This document shows, piece after piece, positions 17,320-24,678 of a stretch of 56,566 bases of DNA. The position numbers were made by a program, and so were the translations under genes. Every line of letters begins with the position of its first letter. Position 1 is the first letter of the stretch. This DNA comes from Clostridium rhizosphaerae (GTDB lineage Bacteria; Bacillota; Clostridia; Clostridiales; Clostridiaceae): the NCBI RefSeq assembly GCF_016765585.1, contig NZ_JAESWC010000025.1:1-56566 (forward strand), given 5' to 3'. Under the pieces are notes generated by a model that ran no database searches, was not told the origin of the DNA, and worked only from the letters and a program-made list of their open reading frames with translations.

Positions 17320-18225
17320 TTACTTAGGTTTTAGAGTATTAAAATAATCTACTAAACTTCTGGGCCCTGCAAGTATTTCCTTACCAATAAATAATGTGCC
17401 ATCTCCCTTTGCTTTAACATTCCATTTAACAAGCATGATGCTGCCCTCCATAATCTCAATTGCTGTTATGAAACGAGGATGAACTGTGCTTCCAGCATTA
17501 AAGTATGGTATCTCGCCTACTTCAGGAAATTTGGCTCTATGGGTATGGCCTGCAATAAGCATAAGCTTTTTTTTCCTTGCCCAATTAGTAAGCTTTTTTT
17601 CCACGGCCTCTTTTTGATCATAGTTTTTCGCTGTATTTGTTGGATCATTAATGCCTAATGCAGAAAGTGGTTCCCATAAGGTTTTGCATAAAAATCTACC
17701 TAATTGCCAACGCTTATCATTTATATATTGACCTTGATGACCGTGTATTAAAAGTATTTTACCATTGGAGGGTGTATATCTTAAAACTAATCCCTCATGA
17801 ACTTTTATACCTTTAAATAAATCGATAGTTTTATTTTCATGCTCATCATAATACTCGTACAAATTATTTTTTACAAACTGGATACTTCTCTTTACAATAT
17901 CGTGATTTCCAAAGATAAGGTGAAGCCTTCCTTCATTGTAGAACTTGGACAGACATTTAAAAATACTGTTATATTCTTCTTTAATATCAGAATAGTTGCC
18001 GTTTTTCCATAGCTCATCCCCATCACCAATTTCTATATAAGTGAAATTTTCATTATAATAATTGTTTATAGCAACAAAATAAAGATTTTCGTTTTTAGAG
18101 AAGGCATCAGATAAGCCTCCGTTGCCTCTATGACAGTCGCTTATTAAAACAATTTTTGAGGAATCATTAAAAGGTATTTCTTCGGCGGTTTTAAAAACTT
18201 GAGATATACGTTTTGATGTTTTCAT
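17320..18225 (-). CDS. Calcineurin-like metallophosphoesterase
   Basis: A 301-residue protein with the full two-metal motif set: SDCHRGN (in place of DxH), GDGDELW (GDxxE/D), FGNHD (GNHD/E), IHGHQG and GHTHRAKFP (GHxH). AGSTVHPR follows. Motif spacing is reminiscent of LpxH-like phosphodiesterases, but this bacterium should not make lipid A, so the substrate is unknown. It lies downstream of the DUF4474 gene on the same strand with a 33-base gap, so the two probably form an operon. Confidence 0.85.
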   Translation of the reverse strand: MKTSKRISQVFKTAEEIPFNDSSKIVLISDCHRGNGGLSDAFSKNENLYFVAINNYYNENFTYIEIGDGDELWKNGNYSDIKEEYNSIFKCLSKFYNEGRLHLIFGNHDIVKRSIQFVKNNLYEYYDEHENKTIDLFKGIKVHEGLVLRYTPSNGKILLIHGHQGQYINDKRWQLGRFLCKTLWEPLSALGINDPTNTAKNYDQKEAVEKKLTNWARKKKLMLIAGHTHRAKFPEVGEIPYFNAGSTVHPRFITAIEIMEGSIMLVKWNVKAKGDGTLFIGKEILAGPRSLVDYFNTLKPK

Positions 18226-18258
18226 TTTTTCACCCCTAAAAGGTCAAAACTTTTTAAA

Positions 18259-19095
18259 CTAATGTTTCTTTCGCATAACTGCTTTAATATTTTTATATAT
18301 TTCTGGTGCTTGTACCATAACGACTATTATTTTATCAGTTAATCTGTTGAATGGCCTAGTGACATCTTGGTACTTATCGCATAAATACTGATTTTTTACT
18401 TGTATAGCCCAGTCTGTTAATTTTGTTCGTGTAATAGGTTGAGGTGAATGGGGTTTTTTAAAGGTAAATCCCACGGTGGTTTCATTTATTTGAATCTCGT
18501 TTTGCAAATACCCGGCTCTTAATACTGATTCTACAAATGCATTGCACATTTCTTTATCCTTTAATGTAATACGAACATCCATTGTTAATTCGGAAGGCTT
18601 TGAAAATTCACCTAGTTTAAATCCTGTTAGCCACCAATGAGTTTCTTCTCTTTGGAAAAGAGGTTGTCCATTTTTCTTTAAACAAACGTATATCTTTAAA
18701 ATTTCCTCATCGCTTGCACAATGATAGAAAAGATTTTTATATATGAGAGGTACAAATAAGTTTGCCCATTCAGATGTATAAACTCCTATCTCACAGCCCG
18801 TAGTCATATCGTATTGGCCCTTCCATAATTCAATCAGCCACCTCTTTTCTTTATATTCAAAGTAAAATGGTTCGCAGTCTACAATCATTCCTGTAGGTGC
18901 TGCGGATTCATCATACAAACGGCAGTATCCCATTTTTCTCTGCCAGGCGTCCATAGTGGAGTAGAACATGTCTTGAGTTGGATCGTAAGCATATCCAAAG
19001 GTTTCTATAGTCTTGTCCAAAAAATCCTTGTCTTTAAGATCTTTATTGTTCCTTATTCGTGCAATAGCAATTAAGGTTTTTAAACCTAAGAACAC
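18259..19095 (-). CDS. DUF4474 domain-containing protein
   Basis: A 278-residue protein. Its N-terminal half contains FGYAYDPTQDMFYSTMDAWQ, then CRLYDESAAPTGMIVDCEPF and LIELWKGQYDMTTGCEIGVY, which I recognise as DUF4474. No membrane helix or catalytic motif is apparent in the rest, which ends in a basic tail (AVMRKKH). The function of the domain is unknown. It starts at ATG 19095 after AGGAGGTAA and is followed on the same strand by the metallophosphoesterase. Confidence 0.75.
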   Translation of the reverse strand: MFLGLKTLIAIARIRNNKDLKDKDFLDKTIETFGYAYDPTQDMFYSTMDAWQRKMGYCRLYDESAAPTGMIVDCEPFYFEYKEKRWLIELWKGQYDMTTGCEIGVYTSEWANLFVPLIYKNLFYHCASDEEILKIYVCLKKNGQPLFQREETHWWLTGFKLGEFSKPSELTMDVRITLKDKEMCNAFVESVLRAGYLQNEIQINETTVGFTFKKPHSPQPITRTKLTDWAIQVKNQYLCDKYQDVTRPFNRLTDKIIVVMVQAPEIYKNIKAVMRKKH

Positions 19096-19282
19096 AAAAA
19101 TTACCTCCTTATTGAATGTTTTTGTATATAATATTCTCTATGTAATAATTGTGTTAAAGGTAATATACTAGAACTTTTGCATTGTATACAGCTAAAATAA
19201 AGCTTATTTCAAGGATATTATAATAAAGTTATCAACATTTAATAAAAATATCATATAGTGGAAATGGGAAAGGAAGGTGTTA

Positions 19283-19564
19283 ATGATGAGTTTTTTTAAG
19301 AACCTAGGCGAAACAGTAAAAGATACTGCTTCTACTATTGGAGCAAAATCTATGGATGTATTAGAAATAGGCAAACTAAAATTACAACGAAATAAGCTTG
19401 AAAGTGTTATCAAGGACAAGAAGTTTGAAATTGGAGATACAGTTTATGAAGATCATAAACGTAATGCAGCGCCTGATGCAGATAAGCTCATAAAGATATT
19501 TGATGAAATTCAAGATATAGAAAATCAGATTTCTGAGCTTGATGAAAAGATTAAACAGCTGTAG
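19283..19564 (+). CDS. Small coiled-coil protein
   Basis: A 93-residue protein, alpha-helical throughout. FFKNLGETVKDTASTIGAKS forms an amphipathic N-terminal helix, and the C-terminal half (KIFDEIQDIENQISELDEKI) has heptad spacing typical of a coiled coil. It resembles small clostridial proteins paired with zinc-ribbon domains, but no cysteines are present. The ribosome binding site AGGAAGG fits ATG 19283 or 19286; a GTG at 19277 is inside that site. It is monocistronic with its own terminator. Confidence 0.6.
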   Translation: MMSFFKNLGETVKDTASTIGAKSMDVLEIGKLKLQRNKLESVIKDKKFEIGDTVYEDHKRNAAPDADKLIKIFDEIQDIENQISELDEKIKQL

Positions 19565-19596
19565 ACATTATAAATTAAAGAAATATATAATATAAA

Positions 19597-19641
19597 AGCC
19601 TTGAAATTTTGATTATAAATTCTCAGAATTCAAGGTTTTTA
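19597..19641 (+). terminator. Intrinsic terminator
   Basis: CCTTGAA-A-TT (from 19599) pairs with AA-TTCAAGG (to 19635) across a larger loop, followed by TTTTT. It lies 33 bases after the coiled-coil gene. Confidence 0.75.
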
Positions 19642-19732
19642 TATTGCTGTAAATTTATGCATTTGTACTATCATATCTGTATATATTATGATAATAATAA
19701 TATTAAGTCTTTATTAAAGGAGGTTTTTATAA

Positions 19733-20341
19733 ATGAGACACAAATTTTTAATTTTTTCAGATTACATATGACCTTTTTGTTATATCGGCAAAGGAATTGT
19801 CGACAAACTTAAGGAAGAATTCGATATTGAGGATGATTGGCTTCCATTAGAAATACATCCGGACACTCCTAAAGAGGGAATGGCACTTACTAAAAGATTT
19901 CCAGCAGCTCAGCTTAATAGAATGATTGAAAATTTAAAGGCAGCTGGAAAGCAGTATGGAATTCAATTTAATGAGTTTACTATCTTGTCTAACTCACATA
20001 TGGCATTAGCTGCAGGGGAATATGCTAAAGAAATGGGTAAATTCCATGAGTTTCATGAGGAAGCTTTTAACTCGTATTTTACACAAGGTAAAGATATTGG
20101 AGATATAGAAATTATTTCTTCAATAGCTGAGAAGGTGGGACTTGACAGCAGGGATCTATTAAAAAATATACAAGAAGGAAAGTATGATAACATACTTGAA
20201 GAAACCCAGCAAATAGCACATGAGAATGAAATAAACAGTACACCAACTTTTATAATAGACAACAAATATGCAGTAGTAGGAGCTCAGGCTTTAGAAAGCT
20301 TTAGAGAGGCTTTAATGCAGATAGAGAGGGAACAGAAGTAG
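19733..20341 (+). CDS. DsbA/FrnE-family thiol oxidoreductase, probable selenoprotein (in-frame TGA at codon 13)
   Basis: From ATG 19733, preceded at ideal spacing by AAAGGAGG, the frame reads MRHKFLIFSDYI, TGA (19769-19771), PFCYIGKGIVDKL, and stays open to 20341 (202 residues counting TGA). FrnE-type proteins have CPFC here, so TGA replaces exactly the first, nucleophilic cysteine: U-P-F-C. The rest of the fold is intact, including the cis-Pro motif NSTPTFII and LTKRFPAAQ. Just after the TGA the RNA can fold: TCGGC (19785-19789) with GTCGA (19799-19803), loop starting 18 bases after TGA. That spacing suits a bacterial SECIS. A simple nonsense mutation or sequencing error remains possible. 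A normal gene call would start falsely at 19880. Confidence 0.75.
19772..19807 (+). promoter_or_regulatory. Candidate bacterial SECIS stem-loop
   Basis: Directly 3' of the in-frame TGA, stem TCGGC/GTCGA (19785-19789 with 19799-19803, one G-U) closes the loop AAAGGAATT. A lower stem TTTG/CAAA (19776-19779 with 19804-19807) lies across a five-base bulge. An alternative fold pairs CCTTT (19772-19776) with AAAGG (19790-19794). Which one forms, and whether SelB binds it, cannot be decided here. Confidence 0.45.
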
Positions 20342-20463
20342 AATACACAGTAAACTACGTAATGTAGGATGTGTTTAAAAACCGGTAGTTACATAATAAT
20401 TTTCAGTGATGATGAAGATATAAAATAATAGCTTAGACATACTTAAAGGAGGGGCATAATAAA

Positions 20464-20721
20464 ATGGATTTAGAAAATATAAAAAACTCAATTGTAACTA
20501 ATGTGTATCACATTCCTGCAGACAAGAAGGTGGCGCTTCATAAGCATCCAACCCATGATGAAGTTTTTTACTGTATAAAAGGCGAAGGCTTTGGAGTATT
20601 AGAAGACAAGGATATTGAACTTAAAGTTGGGAAGGCGTTTATAGTACCTGCTGGTGTTATGCATGCTTTAAGATCAGATAGCGAAATATATGTTACTTCA
20701 TTTTTAATACCTAAGGTATAA
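20464..20721 (+). CDS. Cupin domain protein
   Basis: An 85-residue single-domain cupin. The first cupin motif is HKHPTHDEVFYCIKGEG (metal-binding His-x-His and Glu), and the second is PAGVMHALRS, giving the last His. Such mini-cupins bind a metal and often act as dioxygenases or sensors; the specific role is unknown. It starts at ATG 20464 after AAAGGAGGGG, lies 122 bases after the DsbA-family gene, and is followed by a flavin reductase 26 bases further on. The three may form a redox-related group. Confidence 0.82.
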   Translation: MDLENIKNSIVTNVYHIPADKKVALHKHPTHDEVFYCIKGEGFGVLEDKDIELKVGKAFIVPAGVMHALRSDSEIYVTSFLIPKV

Positions 20722-20747
20722 CAAAATTAACACAGGTGGATGAAACA

Positions 20748-21293
20748 ATGAAAGTTATGGTTATTACAAGCAGTCCAAACAAGGATGGGCTTACTGAAGC
20801 CTGTGGAAATTCTGCAAAGCTTGGCGCTGAAGAAGCTGGTGCTGAAGTTGTTATGGTTGATTTAGACAATATGAAAGTAGGCCAGTGTCATGCCTGTGGA
20901 AATGGGTGGGGACCATGCCTAAACGTAAATCAGTGTCAGGTTAGAGATGATTTTCAAGATTTACATAATTCCCTTAAGGATATGGATGCATTTGTATTCG
21001 TTACTCCAGTTTACTGGGGAGATATGAGTGAATCTGCCAAGGCTTTCTTTGATAGATTAAGAAGATGCGAGGCATGGAAAAAAGAGAAGGGATATCTTCA
21101 AGATAAACCTGTTATAGCTGTTGCGGCAGCAGGAGGCAGCGGCAATGGTACAATATCCTGCTTAACTTCCATGGAAAGACTTTTAATGCCTGTAAAAGCT
21201 GAAAGGTTTGATTATATCAGCATAACTAAAAAAACTAGAAGCTTTAAATTAAATACAATAAAAGAAAGTACAAAAGCTATGCTAACAAAATAA
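20748..21293 (+). CDS. NAD(P)H-dependent FMN reductase-like flavoprotein
   Basis: A 181-residue flavodoxin-fold protein. ITSSPNKDGLTEACG is the phosphate-binding loop of the NADPH-dependent FMN reductase/iron-sulfur flavoprotein family. CHACGNGWGPCLNVNQC shows a cluster of four cysteines like the iron-sulfur flavoproteins. TPVYWGDMSESAKAFFDRL is the flavin-contact region and AAAGGSGNG the third loop. It probably uses FMN to reduce small substrates. The true start is ATG 20748 after AGGTGG; an in-frame GTG at 20736 overlaps that site. Confidence 0.85.
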   Translation: MKVMVITSSPNKDGLTEACGNSAKLGAEEAGAEVVMVDLDNMKVGQCHACGNGWGPCLNVNQCQVRDDFQDLHNSLKDMDAFVFVTPVYWGDMSESAKAFFDRLRRCEAWKKEKGYLQDKPVIAVAAAGGSGNGTISCLTSMERLLMPVKAERFDYISITKKTRSFKLNTIKESTKAMLTK

Positions 21294-21295
21294 TA

Positions 21296-21333
21296 TAAAA
21301 ATAGTATGTCTTATTTCAGGTATACTATTTTTG
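21296..21333 (+). terminator. Intrinsic terminator
   Basis: AAAAATAGTAT pairs with ATACTATTTTT around a ~13-nt loop, directly after the flavin reductase stop. Confidence 0.75.
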
Positions 21334-21340
21334 TAAAAAG

Positions 21341-21379
21341 AATAAAACACTCTAGATATTTTTCTAGGGTGTTTTATTC
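21341..21379. terminator. Second, symmetrical terminator hairpin
   Basis: AATAAAACAC-T-CTAGA (21341-21356) pairs with TCTAG-G-GTGTTTTATT. It can act on either strand and lies in tandem with the previous terminator. Confidence 0.65.
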
Positions 21380-21390
21380 GTATCTAGTAT

Positions 21391-21419
21391 TTGACAAACA
21401 ATTACTATATGTAGATAAT
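21391..21419 (+). promoter_or_regulatory. SigmaA-type promoter
   Basis: TTGACA (21391-21396), a 17-bp spacer, then GATAAT (21414-21419). It lies 50 bases upstream of the small membrane protein gene. Confidence 0.7.
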
Positions 21420-21468
21420 ATTCATAAATAATGTATAAAAAAAACTAAGAATTAAGGAGATTAAGGTA

Positions 21469-21621
21469 ATGGCATTTTTACGATGGATAGGCGGGGTAGT
21501 CGTATTTTTCTGGGTGCTTGGGCTTGTTTTAAGACTGGCAGGCAGACTTTTGAACCTATTATTAATAGTTGCAGTTATTGTTTTTTTAGTTGATTTTTTA
21601 TTTGGCAGAAAGAAAAACTAA
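21469..21621 (+). CDS. Small membrane protein, lmo0937-like (DUF5670)
   Basis: A 50-residue protein. Start: ATG 21469 after AAGGAGATTAAGG; stop: TAA at 21619-21621. MAFLRWIGGVVVFFWVLGLV is followed by an RLAG turn, LLLIVAVIVFLVDFLF and a basic tail (GRKKN). Two short membrane segments with a basic end match the lmo0937-type family of small stress-associated membrane proteins. It has its own sigmaA-like promoter, which supports it being a real gene despite its size. Confidence 0.75.
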   Translation: MAFLRWIGGVVVFFWVLGLVLRLAGRLLNLLLIVAVIVFLVDFLFGRKKN

Positions 21622-21685
21622 GAAATCACTACTATAATTTAAGGGTAGGCAATCAAAATATGCCTACTCTTAAAAGTTATATTAT

Positions 21686-22237
21686 CTATACATTTTCATT
21701 TAACAAGACCATATGTATATGGTCTTCCCATTTGCCGTTAATTTTAAGGTATTTATAAGCTAAACCCTCATTATAGAAACCTAACTTTTCAACTACTCTT
21801 AAAGATCGTTTGTTTTTAGGCATAATATTAGCCTCAATTCTATGAAGGCCAAGTTCATTAAATACAATATCAATTCCTTTTTTTATTGCTTCTGTAATGT
21901 ACCCTTTATTTAGTTCTGCTTCATCTAATTTGTATCCAAGATGGCAAGATAGAAAAGCACCTCTTACAATATTATTAAAGCTTATGGTTCCTATTGTTTT
22001 ATCAGGTTCAGTTTTCTTGAAAATCCAAAACCTCAGCCCTATACCATTATTAAAATTAATTAAATCATCATCTAGCCTTTTCTCATGGTATTGAACTGTG
22101 TAAAAATCTTTTGGTCCTCGTGCTTCCCATTCTTCCAAAAAAGTTTTGTTTCTTAAAAAATAGTCTAAAACTATTTGTGCGTGGGATTTATCAAGTATCT
22201 TTAGTATAAGTCGATCTGTTTCATAAATTTGATTCAT
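21686..22237 (-). CDS. GNAT N-acetyltransferase, RimJ/RimL type
   Basis: A 183-residue acetyltransferase. ETDRLILKILDKSHAQIVLD is the RimJ/RimL-like start, SFNNIVRGAFLSCHLGYKLD the central strand, and LNKGYITEAIKKGI the acetyl-CoA loop. IEANIMPKNKRSLRVVEKLG is the C-terminal helix motif. The substrate is unknown; protein N-terminus or antibiotic modification are typical. Start ATG 22237 follows AGGAGGTACTTCT. Confidence 0.85.
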   Translation of the reverse strand: MNQIYETDRLILKILDKSHAQIVLDYFLRNKTFLEEWEARGPKDFYTVQYHEKRLDDDLINFNNGIGLRFWIFKKTEPDKTIGTISFNNIVRGAFLSCHLGYKLDEAELNKGYITEAIKKGIDIVFNELGLHRIEANIMPKNKRSLRVVEKLGFYNEGLAYKYLKINGKWEDHIHMVLLNENV

Positions 22238-22380
22238 TAGAAGTACCTCCTAAATTTATATGGAGAACACTATATCTTTGAAATCCTAATCTATCTTAGG
22301 TGAAATGCGAATATATAAAAATTATAGCATTACTATTTGTTAATTCCCAATAATATAAGATAAAATATTATAAAAGGTTG

Positions 22381-22411
22381 TTGACATTAACGCAGCGTAA
22401 AGGTGTATATT
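22381..22411 (+). promoter_or_regulatory. MerR-type promoter with 19-bp spacer and central dyad
   Basis: TTGACA (22381-22386) and TATATT (22406-22411) are separated by 19 bp instead of the usual 17. The spacer carries the dyad ACGC-A-GCGT flanked by TT and AA. This is the textbook target of MerR-family activators. It stands upstream of a MerR/TipA-like gene, which implies autoactivation. Confidence 0.7.
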
Positions 22412-22420
22412 TATTTCATC

Positions 22421-22556
22421 AGGAGGCTCAATACTTGAAAATCAGCAAGTGCATTGAATAAATATAGGATGCTTAATGATTGATAATCATTAAGTGCGTA
22501 AAAGGAATACAGGAGACTTGAGGATTAATAATCCTCAAGGGCAGTATAAGGAATGC
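22421..22556 (+). repeat. Three tandem ~45-bp hairpin repeats in the leader of the MerR gene
   Basis: Units start at 22421, 22466 and 22511 (45, 45 and 46 bp). Each begins with AGGAGG, AGGATG or AGGAGA. Each holds an inverted repeat: CTTG/CAAG in unit 1, CTTAATGATT/AATCATTAAG in unit 2, CTTGAGGATT/AATCCTCAAG in unit 3. Units 2 and 3 end in an AAGGAAT-type tail. The real ribosome binding site AGGAGGG follows as if it began a fourth unit. Sequence differs between units while pairing is kept, so the RNA hairpins are probably selected. Confidence 0.7.
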
Positions 22557-22567
22557 AGGAGGGTATC

Positions 22568-23329
22568 ATGGAATATACAATTCAAAAGCTAGCAATGCTC
22601 GCTAATGTAAGTACCAGAACTTTAAGGTATTATGATGAAATTGACATTCTTAAGCCGGCAAGAATCAATTCATCAGGATATAGAATTTATGGCGAGAAAG
22701 AAGTTGATAGACTTCAGCAAATTCTTTTTTACAGAGAGCTTGGTGTGAGCTTGGAAGAAATTAAAGAAATAGTAACCTCTCCATCCTTTGATGCAGTAAG
22801 AGCACTGAAAGAACATCGGGAAAAGCTTCTTGATAAAAGAAAACAATTGGATACGCTTATTGAAAATGTGGATAGAACAATTGGAGTTAAGGAAAGAGGG
22901 ATTACAATGAGTGATAAAGATAAATTTAAAGGCTTTAAGAAAAAGTTAATTGAAGATAATGAAAAAAAATATGGTAAGGAAATCCGTGAAAAATATGGTG
23001 ACGAAACGGTTAACAAATCAAATGCCAAGCTCAATAACATGACTCAAGAGGAATATGATGAAGTGACTAAGCTTGGTGAGGAAGTTTTAAAAACTCTTAA
23101 GGATGCTTTTAAAACAGGGGATCCTGCAGGAGAACTAGCTCAAAAGGCTGCAGATTTGCATAGACAGTGGCTAAGTTTCTACTGGGACAGTTATAGTAAA
23201 GAAGCTCATGCGGGTGTTGCTCAGATGTATGTAGCTGATGAAAGATTTACAGCTTATTATGATAAAGAGCAACCAGGAACAGCAGAGTTTTTAAGAGACG
23301 CAATATTTATTTATACGGGAATGAAATAG
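22568..23329 (+). CDS. MerR-family regulator with TipAS ligand-binding domain
   Basis: A 253-residue regulator. The N-terminal MerR domain has YTIQKLAMLANVSTRTLRYY and SGYRIYGEKEVDRLQQILFY, followed by a long dimerisation helix (about 75-115). The C-terminal ~120 residues are a TipAS (antibiotic-recognition) domain, recognisable from LGEEVLKTLKDAF, HRQWLSFYWDSYS, and YVADERFTAYYDK with FLRDAIFIYTG. TipA-type proteins bind thiopeptide-like ligands and activate their own promoter. The 19-bp-spacer promoter at 22381 agrees. ATG 22568 is correct because AGGAGGG lies before it; ATG 22553 overlaps the last repeat unit. Confidence 0.92.
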   Translation: MEYTIQKLAMLANVSTRTLRYYDEIDILKPARINSSGYRIYGEKEVDRLQQILFYRELGVSLEEIKEIVTSPSFDAVRALKEHREKLLDKRKQLDTLIENVDRTIGVKERGITMSDKDKFKGFKKKLIEDNEKKYGKEIREKYGDETVNKSNAKLNNMTQEEYDEVTKLGEEVLKTLKDAFKTGDPAGELAQKAADLHRQWLSFYWDSYSKEAHAGVAQMYVADERFTAYYDKEQPGTAEFLRDAIFIYTGMK

Positions 23330-23333
23330 CATG

Positions 23334-23387
23334 ATGCCTCCCATAGGGTAAGTTCGAATAGAATTTACTCCATGGGAGGTATTTTTA
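23334..23387 (+). terminator. Intrinsic terminator
   Basis: GCCTCCCAT pairs with ATGGGAGGT (after the inner GGGTAA/TTTACTC region), followed by ATTTTT. It lies just after the MerR gene stop. Confidence 0.85.
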
Positions 23388-23389
23388 AT

Positions 23390-23419
23390 CTAGTTTTTCA
23401 CTATATAGTGAAAAACTAG
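23390..23419. promoter_or_regulatory. Perfect 30-bp palindrome, candidate operator
   Basis: The two 15-base arms are exactly complementary: CTAGTTTTTCACTAT (23390-23404) and ATAGTGAAAAACTAG (23405-23419). The core TCACTA...TAGTGA is repeated in the palindrome at 23528, which points to a shared DNA-binding protein. The next gene encodes an HTH protein. A terminator function is also possible, but there is no good T run after it. Confidence 0.6.
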
Positions 23420-23527
23420 AGATAAACGGAGATAGAACGTGAAATATTATTGTAAACATGTAATTTTCAATTATTTTCAGATAAATACATATATTTGAAA
23501 CTTGATTATATATACCCATAGATATAC

Positions 23528-23561
23528 AATTAAATTGTCACTAGATAGTGATAATTTAATT
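23528..23561. promoter_or_regulatory. Second palindrome with the same TCACTA/TAGTGA core
   Basis: AATTAAATT-g-TCACTA (23528-23543), spacer GA, then TAGTGA-t-AATTTAATT (23546-23561): 15 of 16 positions pair. It ends one base before the AGGGAG ribosome binding site of the HTH gene at 23577. A protein bound here, or the hairpin in RNA, could block expression. Confidence 0.6.
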
Positions 23562-23576
23562 AGGGAGTGAAGATAT

Positions 23577-24353
23577 ATGAGCAATATTTCTATTATAACA
23601 ATGGAAAACAGAAGGCTCTATCCGGCACAGGTATACAATAGTGAAGATAAAGAATTAATAAATACAATAGTAAGCATTGACGGTATTTATGATTTACTAT
23701 ATAGAGGGCAGAAAATATTAGTTATATCGAATCAATATGACCAACAAGGTAATAACCTGGAAATCTTTTACGGTCAGCTGGAAAAGGAAGATATAAAATG
23801 TATATTTAATATTAGTGAAGAAGAAAGCAATAGAGAACTTAACTCAGTTATGACTTTATCAGAGGCAGCAAGAAAATGGGGACTATCTGATGGCTCAACT
23901 ATTAGAAAGGCTATTGAAAGAGGCAAATTTGAAAAATATGAGATAAAGCAGGCTGGGGATGTATGGATTACAACCTATTCAGCTATGGAAAGAGTTTTTG
24001 GAGATATAAAAAATGAAGAAGATGCATTCATTATATATGACGATTTTTTATATTATATATTTAGGCACTATAATAGTGATGCATCATTTGATTATCTTAA
24101 AGGGGAATATCTTGAGAAGAAAATAAAAGAAAATGAAGAAGCATATCAGTATATAAAAGAAGTATTTACTAAAGCTTTAAGTGCAATAAGAGATAATCGT
24201 AATGTGATTTTTAAGAAAAAGAGAAATAATAAAGTGATGATGGTAATGTGCACAGAAAAAGAATTGTTTCACTATGTAGAATATCTTCCATTTAGAAGAA
24301 TGATGTCGTCAAAAAGATGTCAGCAGCTGTTAGAAGATTTGAGAGATGTATAG
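23577..24353 (+). CDS. Helix-turn-helix protein of unknown family
   Basis: A 258-residue protein. Residues about 90-140 contain LSEAARKWGLSDGSTIRKAI, then RGKFEKYEIKQAGDVWITT, an excisionase/MerR-like HTH of the helix-turn-helix_17 type. The N-terminal ~85 residues (NIVSIDGIYDLLYRGQKIL-like beta strands) and a basic C-terminal region (IFKKKRNNKVMMVMCTEKEL) are not recognised. Two palindromes with a common core lie upstream, so autoregulation is a natural hypothesis. Start ATG 23577 follows AGGGAGTGA. Nothing is co-transcribed with it. Confidence 0.65.
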   Translation: MSNISIITMENRRLYPAQVYNSEDKELINTIVSIDGIYDLLYRGQKILVISNQYDQQGNNLEIFYGQLEKEDIKCIFNISEEESNRELNSVMTLSEAARKWGLSDGSTIRKAIERGKFEKYEIKQAGDVWITTYSAMERVFGDIKNEEDAFIIYDDFLYYIFRHYNSDASFDYLKGEYLEKKIKENEEAYQYIKEVFTKALSAIRDNRNVIFKKKRNNKVMMVMCTEKELFHYVEYLPFRRMMSSKRCQQLLEDLRDV

Positions 24354-24469
24354 AGGTAAGAATATTTAGAAGGTTGTCAGTCAGTATTGCTAGTGGAAGA
24401 TTTATTGAAGAGATTCTGCTATAAAATAGAGCATTTAGAAGGTGGTCTATGTGTAAAAATAATATTGAG

Positions 24470-24502
24470 AAAGTGCGAGGAATTAAATTCTCGCACTTTT
24501 TG
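24470..24502 (+). terminator. Intrinsic terminator
   Basis: AAGTGCGAG (24471-24479) pairs with CTCGCACTT (24490-24498), followed by a TTTG run. It ends the HTH gene's transcript. Confidence 0.85.
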
Positions 24503-24574
24503 TATTTATTTTAAGTATACGTAATATTAAGGAAGACTTTAACAAACTAAAGTTGTAGCTTGTATATTTCAAAA

Positions 24575-24604
24575 TTGACATTTATATGATAAAATTAATT
24601 TAAT
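24575..24604 (+). promoter_or_regulatory. SigmaA-type promoter of the PAS-EAL gene
   Basis: TTGACA (24575-24580), an 18-bp spacer, then TTTAAT (24599-24604), about 75 bases upstream of the start codon. Confidence 0.6.
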
Positions 24605-24678
24605 GAATTTTATGCCAAAATGAAAGATATTTTGTCTTAGTATGCAAAAAAATCTGAACTATACAGGATGATAAAACT

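Larger units (their letters stand above)
24354..24678. other. Intergenic region with terminator, short direct repeat and promoter
   Basis: This 325-bp spacer holds the direct repeat ATTTAGAAGGT at 24364-24374 and 24433-24443 (69 bp apart), a terminator at 24470-24502, and a sigmaA-like promoter at 24575-24604. A 21-codon frame from an ATG after AGAAGGTGG runs into the terminator and is not convincing. Confidence 0.6.

Noticed and set aside
19880-20341. DsbA-family gene starting at ATG 19880
   Set aside because: It would lack the whole active site and has no ribosome binding site; the upstream in-frame segment from 19733 has both.
24450-24516. Small ORF after an AGAAGGTGG site
   Set aside because: Only 21 codons, running through a terminator hairpin; no conserved feature.
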